Shown here: positions 12,490 through 23,776 of the stretch, piece by piece
Layout: each line of letters opens with the position of its first letter
How positions within the stretch are numbered: position 1 is the stretch's first letter
NCBI GenBank assembly: GCA_015039465.1
Contig: MU130542.1
Span: forward strand, 105,149-169,148
Source: Phlegmacium glaucopus
Lineage: Eukaryota; Basidiomycota; Agaricomycetes; Agaricales; Cortinariaceae
DNA length: 64,000 bases
Direction of reading: 5' to 3'
Translations under genes and position numbers: made by a program
Notes under the pieces: model-generated
What the model was told of the DNA's origin: nothing
Database searches by the model: none
What the model saw: only the letters and a program-made list of their open reading frames with translations

Positions 12490-12517
12490 GCGTCAGATTG
12501 TGTGGTCTTTCGCTGTG
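12490..12517 (-). repeat. Right terminal inverted repeat of the CACTA element
   Basis: Ends ...TGTGGTCTTTCGCTGTG, the reverse complement of the left end, followed by CAC. Confidence 0.85.
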
Positions 12518-12636
12518 CACCTTAATATAAAAAATTTAACGTTTTATTTCGGAGCTCTAGACTTGAAAATGTTGTAATTTTGCATATCCCTGCTATATAT
12601 AGCAGCTTTATTAATATTATGTGATATTTTGTCCCC

Positions 12637-12690
12637 AAAATGGGAATGATAACACGTGAGCATTCCTAAATGGGAATGATAACGCGTGAT
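12637..12690. repeat. Two 30-bp direct repeats in a gene-free stretch
   Basis: AAATGGGAATGATAAC followed by (A/G)CGTGA occurs at 12639 and 12669. The surrounding 12602-13245 is AT-rich and holds no other supported feature besides the 3' flank of the next gene. Confidence 0.6.
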
Positions 12691-13245
12691 TATTCCCAAA
12701 TAAGAGCTGGTAATGCATAATCGTGGGCAAACATGGCATTATTGTGCATGGTTTATTATCTATGTCCATTTTTGGAAAATTTATTTGTGACGTGAAATTA
12801 ATGCCACTTCATCATATTTGGTCCTTTTTTTTTGAAATAAATTGCATTCTTCTGCGACTATTTATGCCTTAGTATACTGACCGCTTAATTGCTTCGCCAT
12901 AGCTTCGTGTCTCTTGTAATTTCGGCGAGCTTACATGAATTGCGATCTTTTCGTGATGGCCAATTGCCAGCGATGCATGGATCCAGTCAGACCGTTGCCA
13001 AGACGTCCACTCAACGGCGTGACAAGACTACCAGAAAACGCTAAATGCTTTAAAAAAATCAATTTACGTAATTACCTACCTCCATCTCTCCAACTGTGCC
13101 ACCAGGGTTGCAGATGAGGAAGGCAAGCTGAACACGCGCACATCAAAATAGGAAGGAAAAATAAGGCATTGCTAGGAAAAAGCAGGAAGAGTAGAGGCCA
13201 GGTTTATGATTTACAATATGGGCGCAGGGTATTTTAGGATATTCC

Positions 13246-15150
13246 TTAAGGGAGGGCATTAGCCCAGCGTAACAAGGCCTGGGCGAATGTGGCTGCGAAT
13301 ACATTGTAATCTACGTCAAGCCTCGTAGTCCAGAGCCCAGCTGTGAGTGTTCGCTCTACTTCGTTGACGAAGTAACCCAATTCGCCGTCCTCCTTCAACA
13401 TGAGTCCAACATCAATGCGACAAAAGACCTCCAATGTGCTCATCCCTCCCATTTTCTTCCGCTCACAATCAACCAGGCGGCGGTAGGTATTCATGGCAAA
13501 CATTTGGAACTCTTGCTGGCCAATTTCCCTCTCCATAATGGGAACGTCGGTGTTGGTATCGAGCGCCGTTATTTGGTTCAACTTTCCCAGCTCCAATATT
13601 TTTCTGTGCAAATGACTAAGCAATTAATCGGATAGTTTTGGAGATTCTCACCGCAATTCTCTTAGGGAGAGGTGTTTATTCATGTCTAGAAAGTTCCAGC
13701 TGCCACCATTGGATGCGGTGTGGACGATGTAGACGATTTTCCCACCTGCCATCACAACCCTCCACTCCCCCACTTCACGCAGCAAAGCGACATATTCTTG
13801 GGAGAACCAAAGGGCACCATCTGGGCCATCATCCAGCTGATTCCAGGTCCTCTCATGCTGCCCTGGAATTTGAACGTGGAGCTCTCCATCGCTGTGCGTC
13901 CTTTTCAGGACGGTATTGGCAGGAATGGGGCCCCCCTTCGTCAGAACAACCGTTTTAGGCCTTGGTGATCCCAGCTTTCCCGCTATCCAGTCCAGGTGTT
14001 TGATGAGGGACACCTTGTTTGCCATGAGATCGACCTGGTTCGGCGTGGGCCATACTCGAGTTTCCAGCTCAAGGAGATTCATTTGCTCCCGATAGCGATC
14101 CAACTGGTGAAGAGGCAGGCCATATCCGGATTTCTCGTCCCTAGTTTGATGAACTCGGAGCGGATGGCAAAGGAAGTATCAAGAGACCTACGAGTAGTCT
14201 ATAGTCCAGTCGATCCCGCCTAGAAAGATATCGCAGTGTTGGATGAGATGGTTCATGTCAGGACTTGGGGGATCCGCCAAGATCCAACTGTTTTTAAAAT
14301 CGTCCCAGGGAATGACCTCCAGGCTGTAAACAGGTGTTGAGTCTGGGTGGCGTGTTCGGCAGATGGCCAAAGCAATATAGAGCTAGAGAGGGTAAGTAGC
14401 TGTTGATTTGAATAGAGGGGGCATACCCATTCCTGCATGAGGACCTCATGTGGGTATTGAAGTGGGCTGGGATTAGTTGCTTTGTTTCTTTTTTTTGTTT
14501 TCTTTATTTTATGTAAAACTAATCCCTGCATATTTGTTACCAAGGCGAGCTCGCTATCTGATATATGAAAGGTGTTCCAGCCAATTTGCGTCTGGGCTGG
14601 GACAATGTCGCCCATGTATCGAGTGGGGTCTGGAACGTAAAGAATGTGCATCGTTCTATACGTGGTTGGAGGTGGGGGGGGGGTGTTAGATGGTGGGTGG
14701 CATGGAGTTTCAGAGGTGGGGGCATTGGGAAGAAAGGGATTAGGGGCCACCGTGCTGAAAATAGGGGAGGGAGAGATTGAGGCCTCTGAAGAATGGGTCC
14801 TAGAGTGGTCAAGGCTCATGCTGTCATCATCTTGGGGTTCAAGACTAGAGCCTATTGAGGACCCCTGGACAAACATCTGGCTGTGACAGTTGGCTGCCTT
14901 TATCTTATCTCGATGCCTTTTCTGCCTTATTCTTGCAAGGTCCCTCGCCCTTTCTTTCTTTTCGTCCTCTGCTGTGGTCCTGCGGTCTCTGAAATCAGCT
15001 AAAAGGGGTTCGTATCAGGAAGGAACATGCCTACCGCTTCGGTTTACTCTTGGATTTTTCCAGCTGTTTCTTGTGTTCTGGATCACAATTGTATGGGATC
15101 CATCCAAATTTCCCAGTCATTTCGATATCTGATTGCGCAGGGCCTGACAT
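13246..15150 (-). CDS. Uncharacterised protein: bZIP-like basic N-terminus, ATP-grasp-like C-terminal half
   Basis: Six exons, read downward: 15150-15035, 14988-14541, 14444-14427, 14382-14192, 14140-13652 and 13603-13246, total 1,620 bases (539 aa), all GT-AG and in phase. Residues about 40-75 hold a dense Arg/Lys run (ARDLARIRQKRHRDKIKAAN) resembling a bZIP basic region without an obvious leucine zipper. A Ser/Pro-rich linker follows. The C-terminal half contains VLKRTHSD, WFSQEYVALL, GEWRVVMAGG and YFVNEVERT, similar in order to fungal ATP-grasp-like hypothetical proteins. The role is unknown. The tiny third exon is the least certain: that part also reads through as a Lys-rich segment. No stop or frameshift is needed, so the gene may be functional. 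Confidence 0.65.
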
Positions 15151-16880
15151 CTGTTCTGAAAAATCAGACAAACGGACGCGTCTTCTTCATGATTTTCATG
15201 GCCTACCCTGTATACCGTGCGTTTTATGAATGTTGAGGGTATGAAGAAAAGGGTTTCGTTGATGAAATATGCCGTATACGTGTTGTGAATAAGAAATGGA
15301 AGGTGAAAAAATAACTGGTTCCTGTCACGTGAATATTGCAGTACGTATGTGACATCAAGTTGCCTTACATAATATGCTTATGGGTGCATCAAAAACGTGG
15401 AGCAAAGCCACCGGTGTGCGCTTATAAATTACATTAGGGAAAGATAAGAGAAGCTAACCCGTCCAAAGTTCAATTGGAGGTGCAGCCTGAGCCATCCGGC
15501 GATCTTGTTGAGCCTGTGAACGTTGGTTGGCCAAACATTGTGAAATGGCAAGAATGAGCAACATTATCACATGTGAAACCCAACGGTTGCCCCAGCAGAG
15601 GTTTTTTGTTTTTTTTTTTTTTAAAAACCAATTGTTCAGGTAGCTGTTGCCACTGATGGTTACAGCGACGCAATCCTCCAGGGAAAGGTCAGGCAATGGC
15701 GGTATTCTCTGTCCCGTCGGAAATCAGGCCAAGGTTTGGGATGGGTTCCCAGACCTTAGCCCGATGATAGGATCCATATACCTCTAGGTTCGTAAACTGG
15801 TTATTTTTGCGATTTAACAACTTCGCAGTATACGCGGATGCCTCGCGGGTACCAACTTCACTCGCACTCTCATTCGCGGTTGTCGCACATCCTTTGCACA
15901 TCACACAACATGATATAGGCCTCGCATAACCTTCGCACATCACTCCTACGACCTTCGTAACTATCCAACGCACCCCCGTTCCTCTTCGCACCTCATACTT
16001 CGACGTATCTTCAGCTTTCTCTATCAATACCGGACTTAACCATTTCTTTCCTTCGCAACCACATCTTCACACAGCTTCTCTTTAATCTCGCGGTCTTTCA
16101 CGGCTCGCATACGCATCCCTTTCACTGGTTTGATCATGGTCCGTGTTGTTTTCAACTTAATTTCTTTTAACTTTCCATATATATATTATTATTTTATCAT
16201 CTCCTTCGAAACAGGAGGCCATTCAACTGACCTCCTTACTTATCACTTCTATTTTTATTCTATCCCCTATTCCTTCGTTACCAAACTACTGGGCTCATGT
16301 GACTTCGCACTAGCTCAATTTTTACATTACTGTTTCGCATACCCGCACCTGGCTTAGCTTGTTACTCTTGTATTAAGTACCTGTAGCAAGTAGGAGGGAA
16401 GGTGAACAAGAGACGGCCAGAGTTTTGATCCCATAAACTTTGCAGCAACGTTCTAAGTCAATAGTCTCATCCTTTAAGTTACTTCGCGTACTGCGTTATC
16501 GTTCGCGGACTTCGCTATCTTCGCGGTCTACTCGTCTAGCGTATTTCGATACCGCGAACTTCCCTTTAAATTCTATCGAGGAAACCTACATTAATCCCTC
16601 CAAACTACGTTACTACTTGCGGTCTGATCCCACCGCAGGTACATCAACGTGTGACTTATTTCTAAAACGGGCAACCCTCGGTGCCTACGCTGGTGAAATT
16701 TGCTGTTGAACGATTATCGTTCCTTACACTGCCCTCAACATTGACGCTATTGTACCAGATGAAAGAACTGATGATTTTCCACTGTAAGGATGCTCAAACC
16801 ATGTGGAACATGTAAATGCACTGATGGATAGGTACATCTCACGGTCAAGTTCGGATGGATTGACATGGGATTAAACACTT
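15151..16880. other. Gene-free stretch rich in TTCGC words
   Basis: Short frames only. From about 15800 to 16560 the plus strand is packed with TTCGCA/TTCGCG/CTCGCA words (more than a dozen), and poly-T tracts occur near 15615. No LTR boundaries, tRNA or conserved protein could be identified. Confidence 0.4.
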
Positions 16881-17178
16881 CTAAACTTGGTACAATACAG
16901 TGCGTGCAGCACCGGCTACTCTATTAGAACCTTCCTTGAAGTCAGTCAACACCACCGGTAGCGATTGGTGATATAGACTGGGTAAATTCAATTTTGGAGA
17001 TATCGCTTTTTTTTTGGTGGTATGGGGGAGGGAGTAGATGCCGGTGGTGAGGTTGCAATTGGGGTCGAAGATGAAGAGAATAAAGGCGAGGAGGAAGAGG
17101 GAATAGATGGAGGGGAGCCCGAAGACGGAGCAGGCAACTTTGAACCTGACTTGGACCTTGGAATCGCTCCCACTGTCA

Positions 17179-18836
17179 CTAGAAGACGAACCCCCACTTC
17201 CTTGTTGTTGATGCTGCTGCTGTTGATGATGGTGATGTAACACATGTCTCCTTTGAGGAGGCATCAACCCTCCTCCCCCACCTCCACCTAACGACGATGA
17301 TTGATGCTGATGATGATTCATCCAAGGAACCTCCACCCAAAGCACCAGCAGCATATCCCCAATCCCAATGAACAGAACCACCACCACCTCTCCCTATTCC
17401 AGCTCTAACAGATCCTTCAAGATCACTAAATGGCGGACTGGTACCCATCTCCACACCTATTGGTATATGGATATGTGGTGTGTGTAAGAAGTATCACCTC
17501 CTTGGATCAGGATTGGAGTTGGAGTCGACGATAATGTTGGTACACTGGCAGCAGTGGGAGCAGCAGTGGGAGGAGAGGGTACGATCGTAGTGGCGAAATG
17601 CCCATGCTCGATACTCAAACTCCATCTCAAATTCTGGCTTTCCTCTTCGCCGTCACCTAACCCTTTCTCGAGCACCTCACCACCCTCATCATCGTCATGT
17701 GTAGGTGTCTGCAGAGGCGTAGAATCCATAGACATCTCATCTGTACTGCTTGTACTAAGCGTAGGAGACATCACCTCCATCGAGCTAAAATTGGCAGCAA
17801 TAGGCGGCTCCTCCAAAGGTGGATAAGGTAATCCTGATCCCAAGCCGGAGGATGGAGGAGATCCAGAAGAAGCCTCCATGAAAGAAGAAGTCGTAGGCAT
17901 CGCAGAAGTTAACAGTCTCCCATTCATCCATCATATACCTGACCATGACTGTTTTTTGATAAGTTATGTTGGGTACTAGGAAGGTTCCTTGGAGAAGGTA
18001 TCGAGTTGGATCTGGAAATTGAAGTGGATTAGACTCGGAGATTGAAAAAGAGGAACAAAATGGGACGAACCAGAATCAACGACTTTTAAACTCTCGAAAA
18101 AAGACATTTTTGTTCCCTAGGTTGATATTTTTGCGTGGTATCAATGATGGACGAGACCAATCAATCTTGTATGGGATCAGTTTTGGTCGTTGAGTTGATA
18201 AGGGGTTTAGCGGACTTTTTCTTTTTCTTCCGCGGAAGAGGCCACACAAGGAAACGGATAGGTGGAACCTCCTACATCCCCACCCGGTCCAGACTATGTT
18301 ACCCCCTCCCGCACCACTGCCTTCACCCTCGGTTTCAGTTTCAGTCTCCTCGCCTAATCGACTTAGTGAAGTAGGTCTAGCGGTTCTATTGAAGACACGA
18401 ATGGTAGCCAAGCCGAGATGGGAAATGAACGTTTTAGGTGTCTGGTGGTGGAATGAGGATGATGGGGAATGAGTTTGAGAGGAGGGTAGAGATGTAGGTG
18501 GGGATGTTGATAAAGGGGATGAAGGGGACGAGTTGTCATCGAGGAGAGGTGTACAAGGAGTGGATCTTGCTCTCTGATGTTGAGCTTGCTGTGGTTCGTT
18601 ATAGCCAGGTCTGGAAATATGATGCTAGGAACCAATGATTGGGGAGAGAAAGGAATATTGGGCGATGAGGATGAAGATTTCAAACTTGATTTGAGTGGCT
18701 TTCCGTTTGATAATGATGTTTTTCTGGAAAAAGGAGGACGAGGGAGAATAACAGGTGTTGAAGAAGGACGGAGAAGGGGAGAGGAAAGTGGGAAAGGATA
18801 TTGGGCCAGGACGTTTCTGGTGTACGCCTCCTAAAA
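17179..18836 (-). pseudogene. CBM21-type protein phosphatase 1 regulatory subunit, degraded
   Basis: Read downward, the fragment starts with Ser/Pro-rich sequence (GKPLKSSLKSSSSS) and then a region containing LATIRVFNRTARP and ETETETEGEG. Next comes a recognisable CBM21 strand set (LLQGTFLVPNITYQKTVMV, then MMDEWETV), followed by a Ser/Thr-rich tail. In fungi such proteins (Gac1 type) tether protein phosphatase 1 to glycogen. The homologous reading changes frame at about 18600 and again near 17905 without good introns, so the gene is called broken. Its start is missing: the upstream sequence is mitochondrial-carrier DNA. Confidence 0.6.
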
Positions 18837-19468
18837 CTTCAGCACCGATAGGCAGTGCTACCAGCATCTGAACTTGCATCTTGCACTTGACAAGTTCTAT
18901 CGGTGTTCTGGATAAATTATGGGTAAGTAAAGGCAGAGTTCTGAGGAAGATAAATCAACTCACAAGAGAAAGCTGGTGATAGCACCTGCTCCAGCAGCTG
19001 CAAGAGCCAAGTGGTATAAAGGAAGTTTCTCTTGTGGTGCTCGATGGGATATACGACGGATTAAACTTTGAATTTCACCGTATGACAAGAACAAAGACAC
19101 GTTCTCCACCATAGCACCGAAAATAGGTGCTGGAAGACCAATGAGCAGGAAAGCTCGAAATATCAGAGACAAAACTAGCGCACTCTGTACAACCCTCTTA
19201 TACCTTCTATTTTCCATGTTTTCGTAAGGCGATCAATAGGCCCATTGAACCACACCATCTCGTCGAGGATATGAGATTGGAGACAAACTTTGGTCAAGTC
19301 GAATGGGTGTTCAAAAACTTCCGATACCATGCCTGCAATTTACATGTGAATGCATAAACTGTAGATAGGGATCAAACTCCTTGCTGACAGAGATGTATGC
19401 TACCATAGGTGATCTCTGGCATAGCATGCAGCGCTGCCGACTTGGGGTCTTCTATATCCTCGTGGTCG
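18837..19468 (-). pseudogene. Mitochondrial carrier (ornithine-carrier type) fragment, copy 1
   Basis: The SLC25 signatures FEHPFDLTKVCLQS and TPIELVKCKMQVQ, with GLPAPIFGAMVENVSLFLSY between them, identify a mitochondrial inner-membrane carrier close to fungal ornithine/arginine carriers. The second repeat ends soon after PIELVK and runs directly into CBM21-gene sequence, so the third repeat is missing. At the expected junction before GLPAPIF the intron lacks a usable AG. The same fragment lies inverted at 25432-25938 as part of block A. Confidence 0.75.
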
Positions 19469-19971
19469 GATCCTAATGAATGAATGGAATGAATGTATGA
19501 TGGTCTAGCACATCATTAAAAATCCAAGTGTAAGTAGTGAGCACAGTGGCACAGCCGATGTCGAGCAGTTTGAATGAAGAAGGTATGTAAACTAGGTATG
19601 GATGGGTTATGTAAGAAATTCGATGTCTTGCTCAAACCGTAACTTAATGGAAATCTGCGAGGTATTGGTATTTTTCGCGTCCTTCGTACAACCTGTTGTT
19701 ATTTCTTCTCCATTTGAAGAGCTACGAATAGTATTTGGGTTTCTGGGGCGCAATAGCGATGTAAGTAAAAGATCGGAAGAGTAGGTATAATTCTGATTGA
19801 ACACGTACTTACCCTTGGGCAGCGCTACTTCTCTGTTCGAAATGTGCCAGTGGAATCTTTCTTACTTCCTCTGCGCAACGAACTGACGTTCATCAACAGC
19901 GATGAAGGGATTTTTTCTTCCTTTAGGCTTTTACCACCTTCTGATGTGCTATTCTGTCATTTTCTATTTTC
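18929..19971 (-). repeat. Block A, left arm of a ~1.04-kb inverted duplication
   Basis: Matches the reverse complement of 24931-25971 almost base for base. It includes the carrier fragment and the sequence upstream of it. Breakpoints: TAAAGGCAG (18929) and TTTTCTATTTT (about 19971). Confidence 0.9.
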
Positions 19972-20300
19972 GTTTTTGACCTACATGTCCACACAGTGGG
20001 ATGTATCCTCCAACTTGTTTATCATCTGCCTTGATAGTTATCGGTGTTTTTCATGTCCCTTGTACAACCTGTTGTTGTTTCTTTCCCGTTTGCAGAGATG
20101 AAATCGAATGAGATTTCTTTGATTTGGGGGTTCTAATATCTATACGCGATAGCGATGTAAGTAAAAGGTCGGGAGAGTAGGCATAGTTCTTGAAATACAT
20201 ACTTATCCTTGAGCAGTGCTACTTCTCCATTCGAAATGTAGAATTTTTGTTACTTTCTCTACGCAAAGAACTGACGTTAATCAACAGCGATGAAGGGATT
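19655..20300 (+). repeat. Diverged direct tandem duplication
   Basis: Two units of about 280 bp share blocks such as GTACAACCTGTTGTT, AGCGATGTAAGTAAAA and CAACAGCGATGAAGGGATT, at 19655-19940 and about 20030-20300. The first unit is also carried in block A. Short frames inside are not convincing genes. The minus strand at 20219-20470 encodes a charged stretch of unknown nature. The rest of 20301-20886 shows nothing recognisable. Confidence 0.6.
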
Positions 20301-20886
20301 TGTTGTATTGCAGTATTCCTGGATTCTCTTCTGTCATCGAATATCCTGATAGGAGTTTTCCTTTTCTCCTCTTCGACTTCTGACTTATCTTTGTTGTCAT
20401 TATCATTCCTCTGAGTCACTGGAACGCTGACCAGTGCCTTTGGACTGGCGAACGATTCGGAACGGGACAACGGGAAGAAGGGAGGAGGTGGGGCGGAGAG
20501 ATGGGGAGTGTGGCAGGCTTACCCGCAAGGTGCTTCAGTTTACCAGTCGACTTGATGTCAATACGATGATCTGCTACAAGAACAGTGAACAATCCAGCAT
20601 CTGATCTTCTGATTGACTTCTCTCACTAATTGTCGCGAAACAGATCGTAAAAACAATAAAGATACTTCCATTCATTCTACGAATGTACAGACTTGAGAAT
20701 ACACAAAACAAAAAGGAACAAATAACACCACTGTTATCAAACCTTTCCAAAAATGCAGGAACAGAAACTTGAGGATAAACAAAAAATAAGATAGCAGCAC
20801 ATACGACAACAGCAAGAGCAAGAGATGATATAATGTGGGAAACCTCCAAGAAAGAAAGCAAAAAAGGATAAACGATATACTCGTTA

Positions 20887-22098
20887 CAGTTTGAAATGTT
20901 GTCGTAAAAAAAAAAATTAAAAAAGGTCGTGAAGAACATGAAAGATGTTGCGTGATTAAATTGTTGTTTGCATGGGGTGGCATTATAGATGGCAGAATTG
21001 ATGAGATTGTAAGCATGGGATTCGATAAGCATAGAAATAGAGACCATTTGGGGGACTCATACGGATGGGACGAGATGTACGATGTTGCGAAGCAGGAGTA
21101 GCACATCCACGGGGTTGAGGTCGGTTAAGTCGCAATGTTTCTCCAGGGCTAATAAAGGCATTCGATTTATCAGTTTACTGGACACTAGGATAAGAGCAAG
21201 GAGAAATACGAACGTCATGATAACACCCTGGCCAACATTTTCCTTTTGATCCGTCGAGGACTTTCCAGTGCTACGTTTCGACCAGCCAAGGGCGGTACTT
21301 CGAGCGGTTGATGCAACGCGAGGACGAGCCACAGGAGCTAAACCATATGCATTTCTCTCTTGGGTTCGATATCCATAGTTAGTGGTGAAAAGGATTTGAT
21401 AGCATCAAGAGACGGCATGATATTCGAATTGATATTGATTTGCTGCAGAACTGGCGTAGCAATTGAATGTTGAACCTCTACATTAGAAGGACGGGTCTGA
21501 TCCGGAGGGATCGTGGTTTTCGATACTCGACTTTGAGGATAAGGCGACGGCCGTGACGAAGTCCTAACTCGACGAGAACGCAGTTCAGAGGGAAGTGGAT
21601 GATAACTCTGGATGGAGTGTTCTAGAAGCGCCTGCATGCCGGCTGGGCTACCAGGTGCTTGGAAAGCTGATCAATGGGTTAGATAGACAATAAGGCAGAA
21701 ACAAGAGAAGGACGTACATCCATTCAAGGCCAGAGGAATCCACCTGGGATGACGAACGCGGAATTGTTACTTTAAGGAGGTACTATGCCTTGCGAGACGA
21801 AGCTGAGAACGTCATGGTTGAGAGTAAGCGTACATGGTTGGATACTCCGTTTTCTCTTTTCACTCTACAAAGGAAGCTGTGTCGGAATCCACAATAAAAG
21901 CAGGCTGGCGGGTTGTGGGTCTGCTTTTCTTCGACAGAAGTGATTGAGCTGGACTCCATCGTCTCATACACAGACAAGCCGTGAGATATGGGACTTGGAG
22001 TATCTCCGTCAGTGACCAGTGCCTCGAGCGCGAGCACGAGCCCTATTTCTTGCAACGGTGGACATAGGATGCGTTGTATTGGAAAGTGCGATATTGAT
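20887..22098 (-). repeat. Block B, copy 1 (direct duplicate of 34227-35436)
   Basis: About 1.21 kb nearly identical to the second copy in the same orientation. Breakpoints: TTTGAAATGTTGTC on the left, GTGCGATATTGAT on the right. Confidence 0.9.
20984..22098 (-). pseudogene. 3' fragment of a conserved Ser-rich basidiomycete protein, copy 1
   Basis: Read downward it contains RARARGTGH, SVYETMESSSITSVEE, HPLPSELRSRRVRTSSRPS, ALGWSKRSTGKSSTDQKENV and, after an intron, LRLNRPQPRG. These blocks match the C-terminal half of a long Ser-rich protein that I recall as conserved across Agaricomycetes; its function is not known to me. The upstream half is absent, replaced at 22098/22099 by F-box gene sequence in the same reading frame. 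Frames shift between blocks, so this is a non-functional fragment. Confidence 0.6.
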
Positions 22099-22362
22099 GT
22101 CTGTAATCTTCAAAAGCAAACCGCTTAAGCACTCTGACTTCAAATTCCTGTGGAGACGGAGAGACGAGAAGAGGTGCTTGCGACATAGCAGTACCATGGA
22201 TTTGCAGGCTTGCGATAGGATTTGAAGAGACTTGATTTCCTGATCGTCTCCACCAGCTAATAAGTCGACGATGTATGCTAAGATATCAAGTGGAAGTGTC
22301 GTTCTGGGCTCTGATTGAAGTAGGTTGATGCCACCCAGGGACAAACAAGGAACCAACATCAT
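22099..22362 (-). pseudogene. F-box protein N-terminal fragment fused to block B
   Basis: The segment LPLDILAYIVDLLAGGDDQE followed by SLQILSQACKSMVLLCRKHL is a typical fungal F-box (substrate adaptor of SCF ubiquitin ligases). The open frame continues without a stop across the block-B breakpoint into the Ser-rich protein fragment (RARARGTGH), creating a chimeric frame to 22009. The leucine-rich part usual for such proteins is missing. Confidence 0.55.
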
Positions 22363-23104
22363 GATTTTTTGATCATTTAATTTGCAACCTGCACCCAGTT
22401 GTGAGTGACCCATCTTGAGCCGATGGTGCTTACTAGATCGCAGAACAAAGTGGAGCCCACTTCTTGGCTCTCTCCTGCTAAAAGCTCTGTGAGTATAACA
22501 CAAGGCGAGATCCTCCAGCTGAACTGGATCCTTATCAAGCTCCGTCATGAAGTCCAGCCAGTGGTCATTTTACTTCCACGCCACCTATATGAAGGACCTT
22601 CACAGTACTGTCAGAAACTATTCGTGGATGAGTTACGCTGGCGATACAAAGCTACCACTGAGGCTGGGGATATCATGTTCTGGACAGTAGGTGGCATGTC
22701 TTTTTCTCGGTGTCGCTTCTGAACCGTTGCAACAGGCAAAGGAACTGCTCTCGATTGAAGTCGCAGCAGAAAAGGATGGGCAGCATCCATAAGTGCAATG
22801 CACACTTCCTACGCCCTTCTCCCGCAGGGTCGTAGTGGGCAACGATAAACTTGTTCACCTAGTTATCACCATTCGAGATGAAGGATCGCCGGTTAGGCAG
22901 AGCGACGACGATGCGGACCCGGAACTGAAAGAATTCAAGCATATGTCTAACCCCTGTGCTTGAGCGTTGCTGATACCAGTCATTAGGCTATGACAAGACG
23001 GTGCTAACCCCAGGAATGACACCTTCAGAGGGAGCCAAATCGACTGGGTATTGTAAAATCCAAGGTGATGACTCCCAAGCCATATACAACGGCCGGAGGG
23101 CTCC
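22363..23104. other. Stretch without a recognisable gene
   Basis: Several overlapping short frames on both strands; no conserved motif seen. It may hold decayed upstream parts of the flanking F-box and kinase-like fragments. Confidence 0.4.
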
Positions 23105-23776
23105 GAATGGACCCATTTCTACAATCGGTCCCCCAATACAGATATTCCACCCATCTTTGATGACTTTATACATTTGGTCAACGATCCGGATGTCCAACCT
23201 ACCGCCGATGATCTCAAAATTGTCCAAGAGCTCATGTACTTTGTATCGGAGGTTGGGAGGATGGAGGATCGCCACGACGGTCACAATGAAGGACTATGCA
23301 AGCGCCTGGGGCACGTTCTGCAGGCCGGGGTTCACGCAGAGCCAAACCCTGATGGGACTAAGTTTGATGGCGTCATCACACTGCAGATAGGCGATTCTCG
23401 CATTCCCTTTTGATTGTCAAACTGAAGCAAGAACTCGGTGAAGGCGGCTGCAATCCTACTACTCAAGTGTGTCTCAGCATGAAACGCTCTTGGATTGACC
23501 CTTTGGTGGGTTATAATCATATCGATCTTGATCTCATGTTTGACTCCTGAACAGAGAAAGTCCATTTGCGAAAAGTGCTGCTGCCCAACATTCTTGGTTG
23601 CCGGAGGGGGCCCATGGTTGAGTGTTCTGGGCGGTGTGGTCACGGACAGATTTATTGTCCAACGCCTGACTGACATGAGATGGATGGCGCTCTCATCAAC
23701 GGAGGAGGATAACCGAGGAGCGTCTTTGCTTTGGATTGGCGTCTTCGGCTTTGGAAGATCATCTTTGATGTTTTAA
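23105..23776 (+). pseudogene. Fragment of a fungal kinase-like (Crinkler-like) gene
   Basis: Two frames in succession carry LVNDPDVQPTADDLKIVQEL, IVKLKQELGEGGCNPTTQ, CCCPTFLVAGGGPWLSVLGG and VVTDRFIVQRLTDMRWMALS. This order matches the region preceding the kinase core in a large Agaricomycete family of kinase-like/Crinkler-type proteins. A frame change between CNPTTQ and CCCPTF and the absence of any downstream kinase core mark it as a relic. Confidence 0.5.

Larger units (their letters stand above)
6331..12517. mobile_element. Complete CACTA/Tnp2-type DNA transposon, 6,187 bp
   Basis: Both ends carry CACAGCGAAAGACCACA in inverted orientation, with partial identity continuing to about 28 bp. 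The element is flanked by the trinucleotide CAC on both sides (6328-6330 and 12518-12520), as expected of the 3-bp duplication made by CACTA (CMC) transposons. Inside are a nine-exon Tnp2-type transposase on the plus strand and a four-exon gene on the minus strand, tail to tail with 15 bases between stop codons. Both genes are frame-consistent with GT-AG introns and lack internal stops. The element appears complete and recently active. Confidence 0.85.
5519..12593. mobile_element. Older MITE-like element split by the CACTA insertion
   Basis: The left end reads GCAGGGCAGGGGTATGCAAA and the right end, reverse-complemented, reads GCAGGGATATGCAAA. Each is flanked outside by TATATATA (5511-5518 and 12594-12601), a possible 8-bp target duplication although it is self-complementary. 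Removing the nested 6.2-kb element leaves about 885 bp with no coding capacity, which is why it is called non-autonomous. GCAGGG ends with an 8-bp duplication would suit the hAT superfamily, but a TA-type duplication cannot be excluded. Confidence 0.45.
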
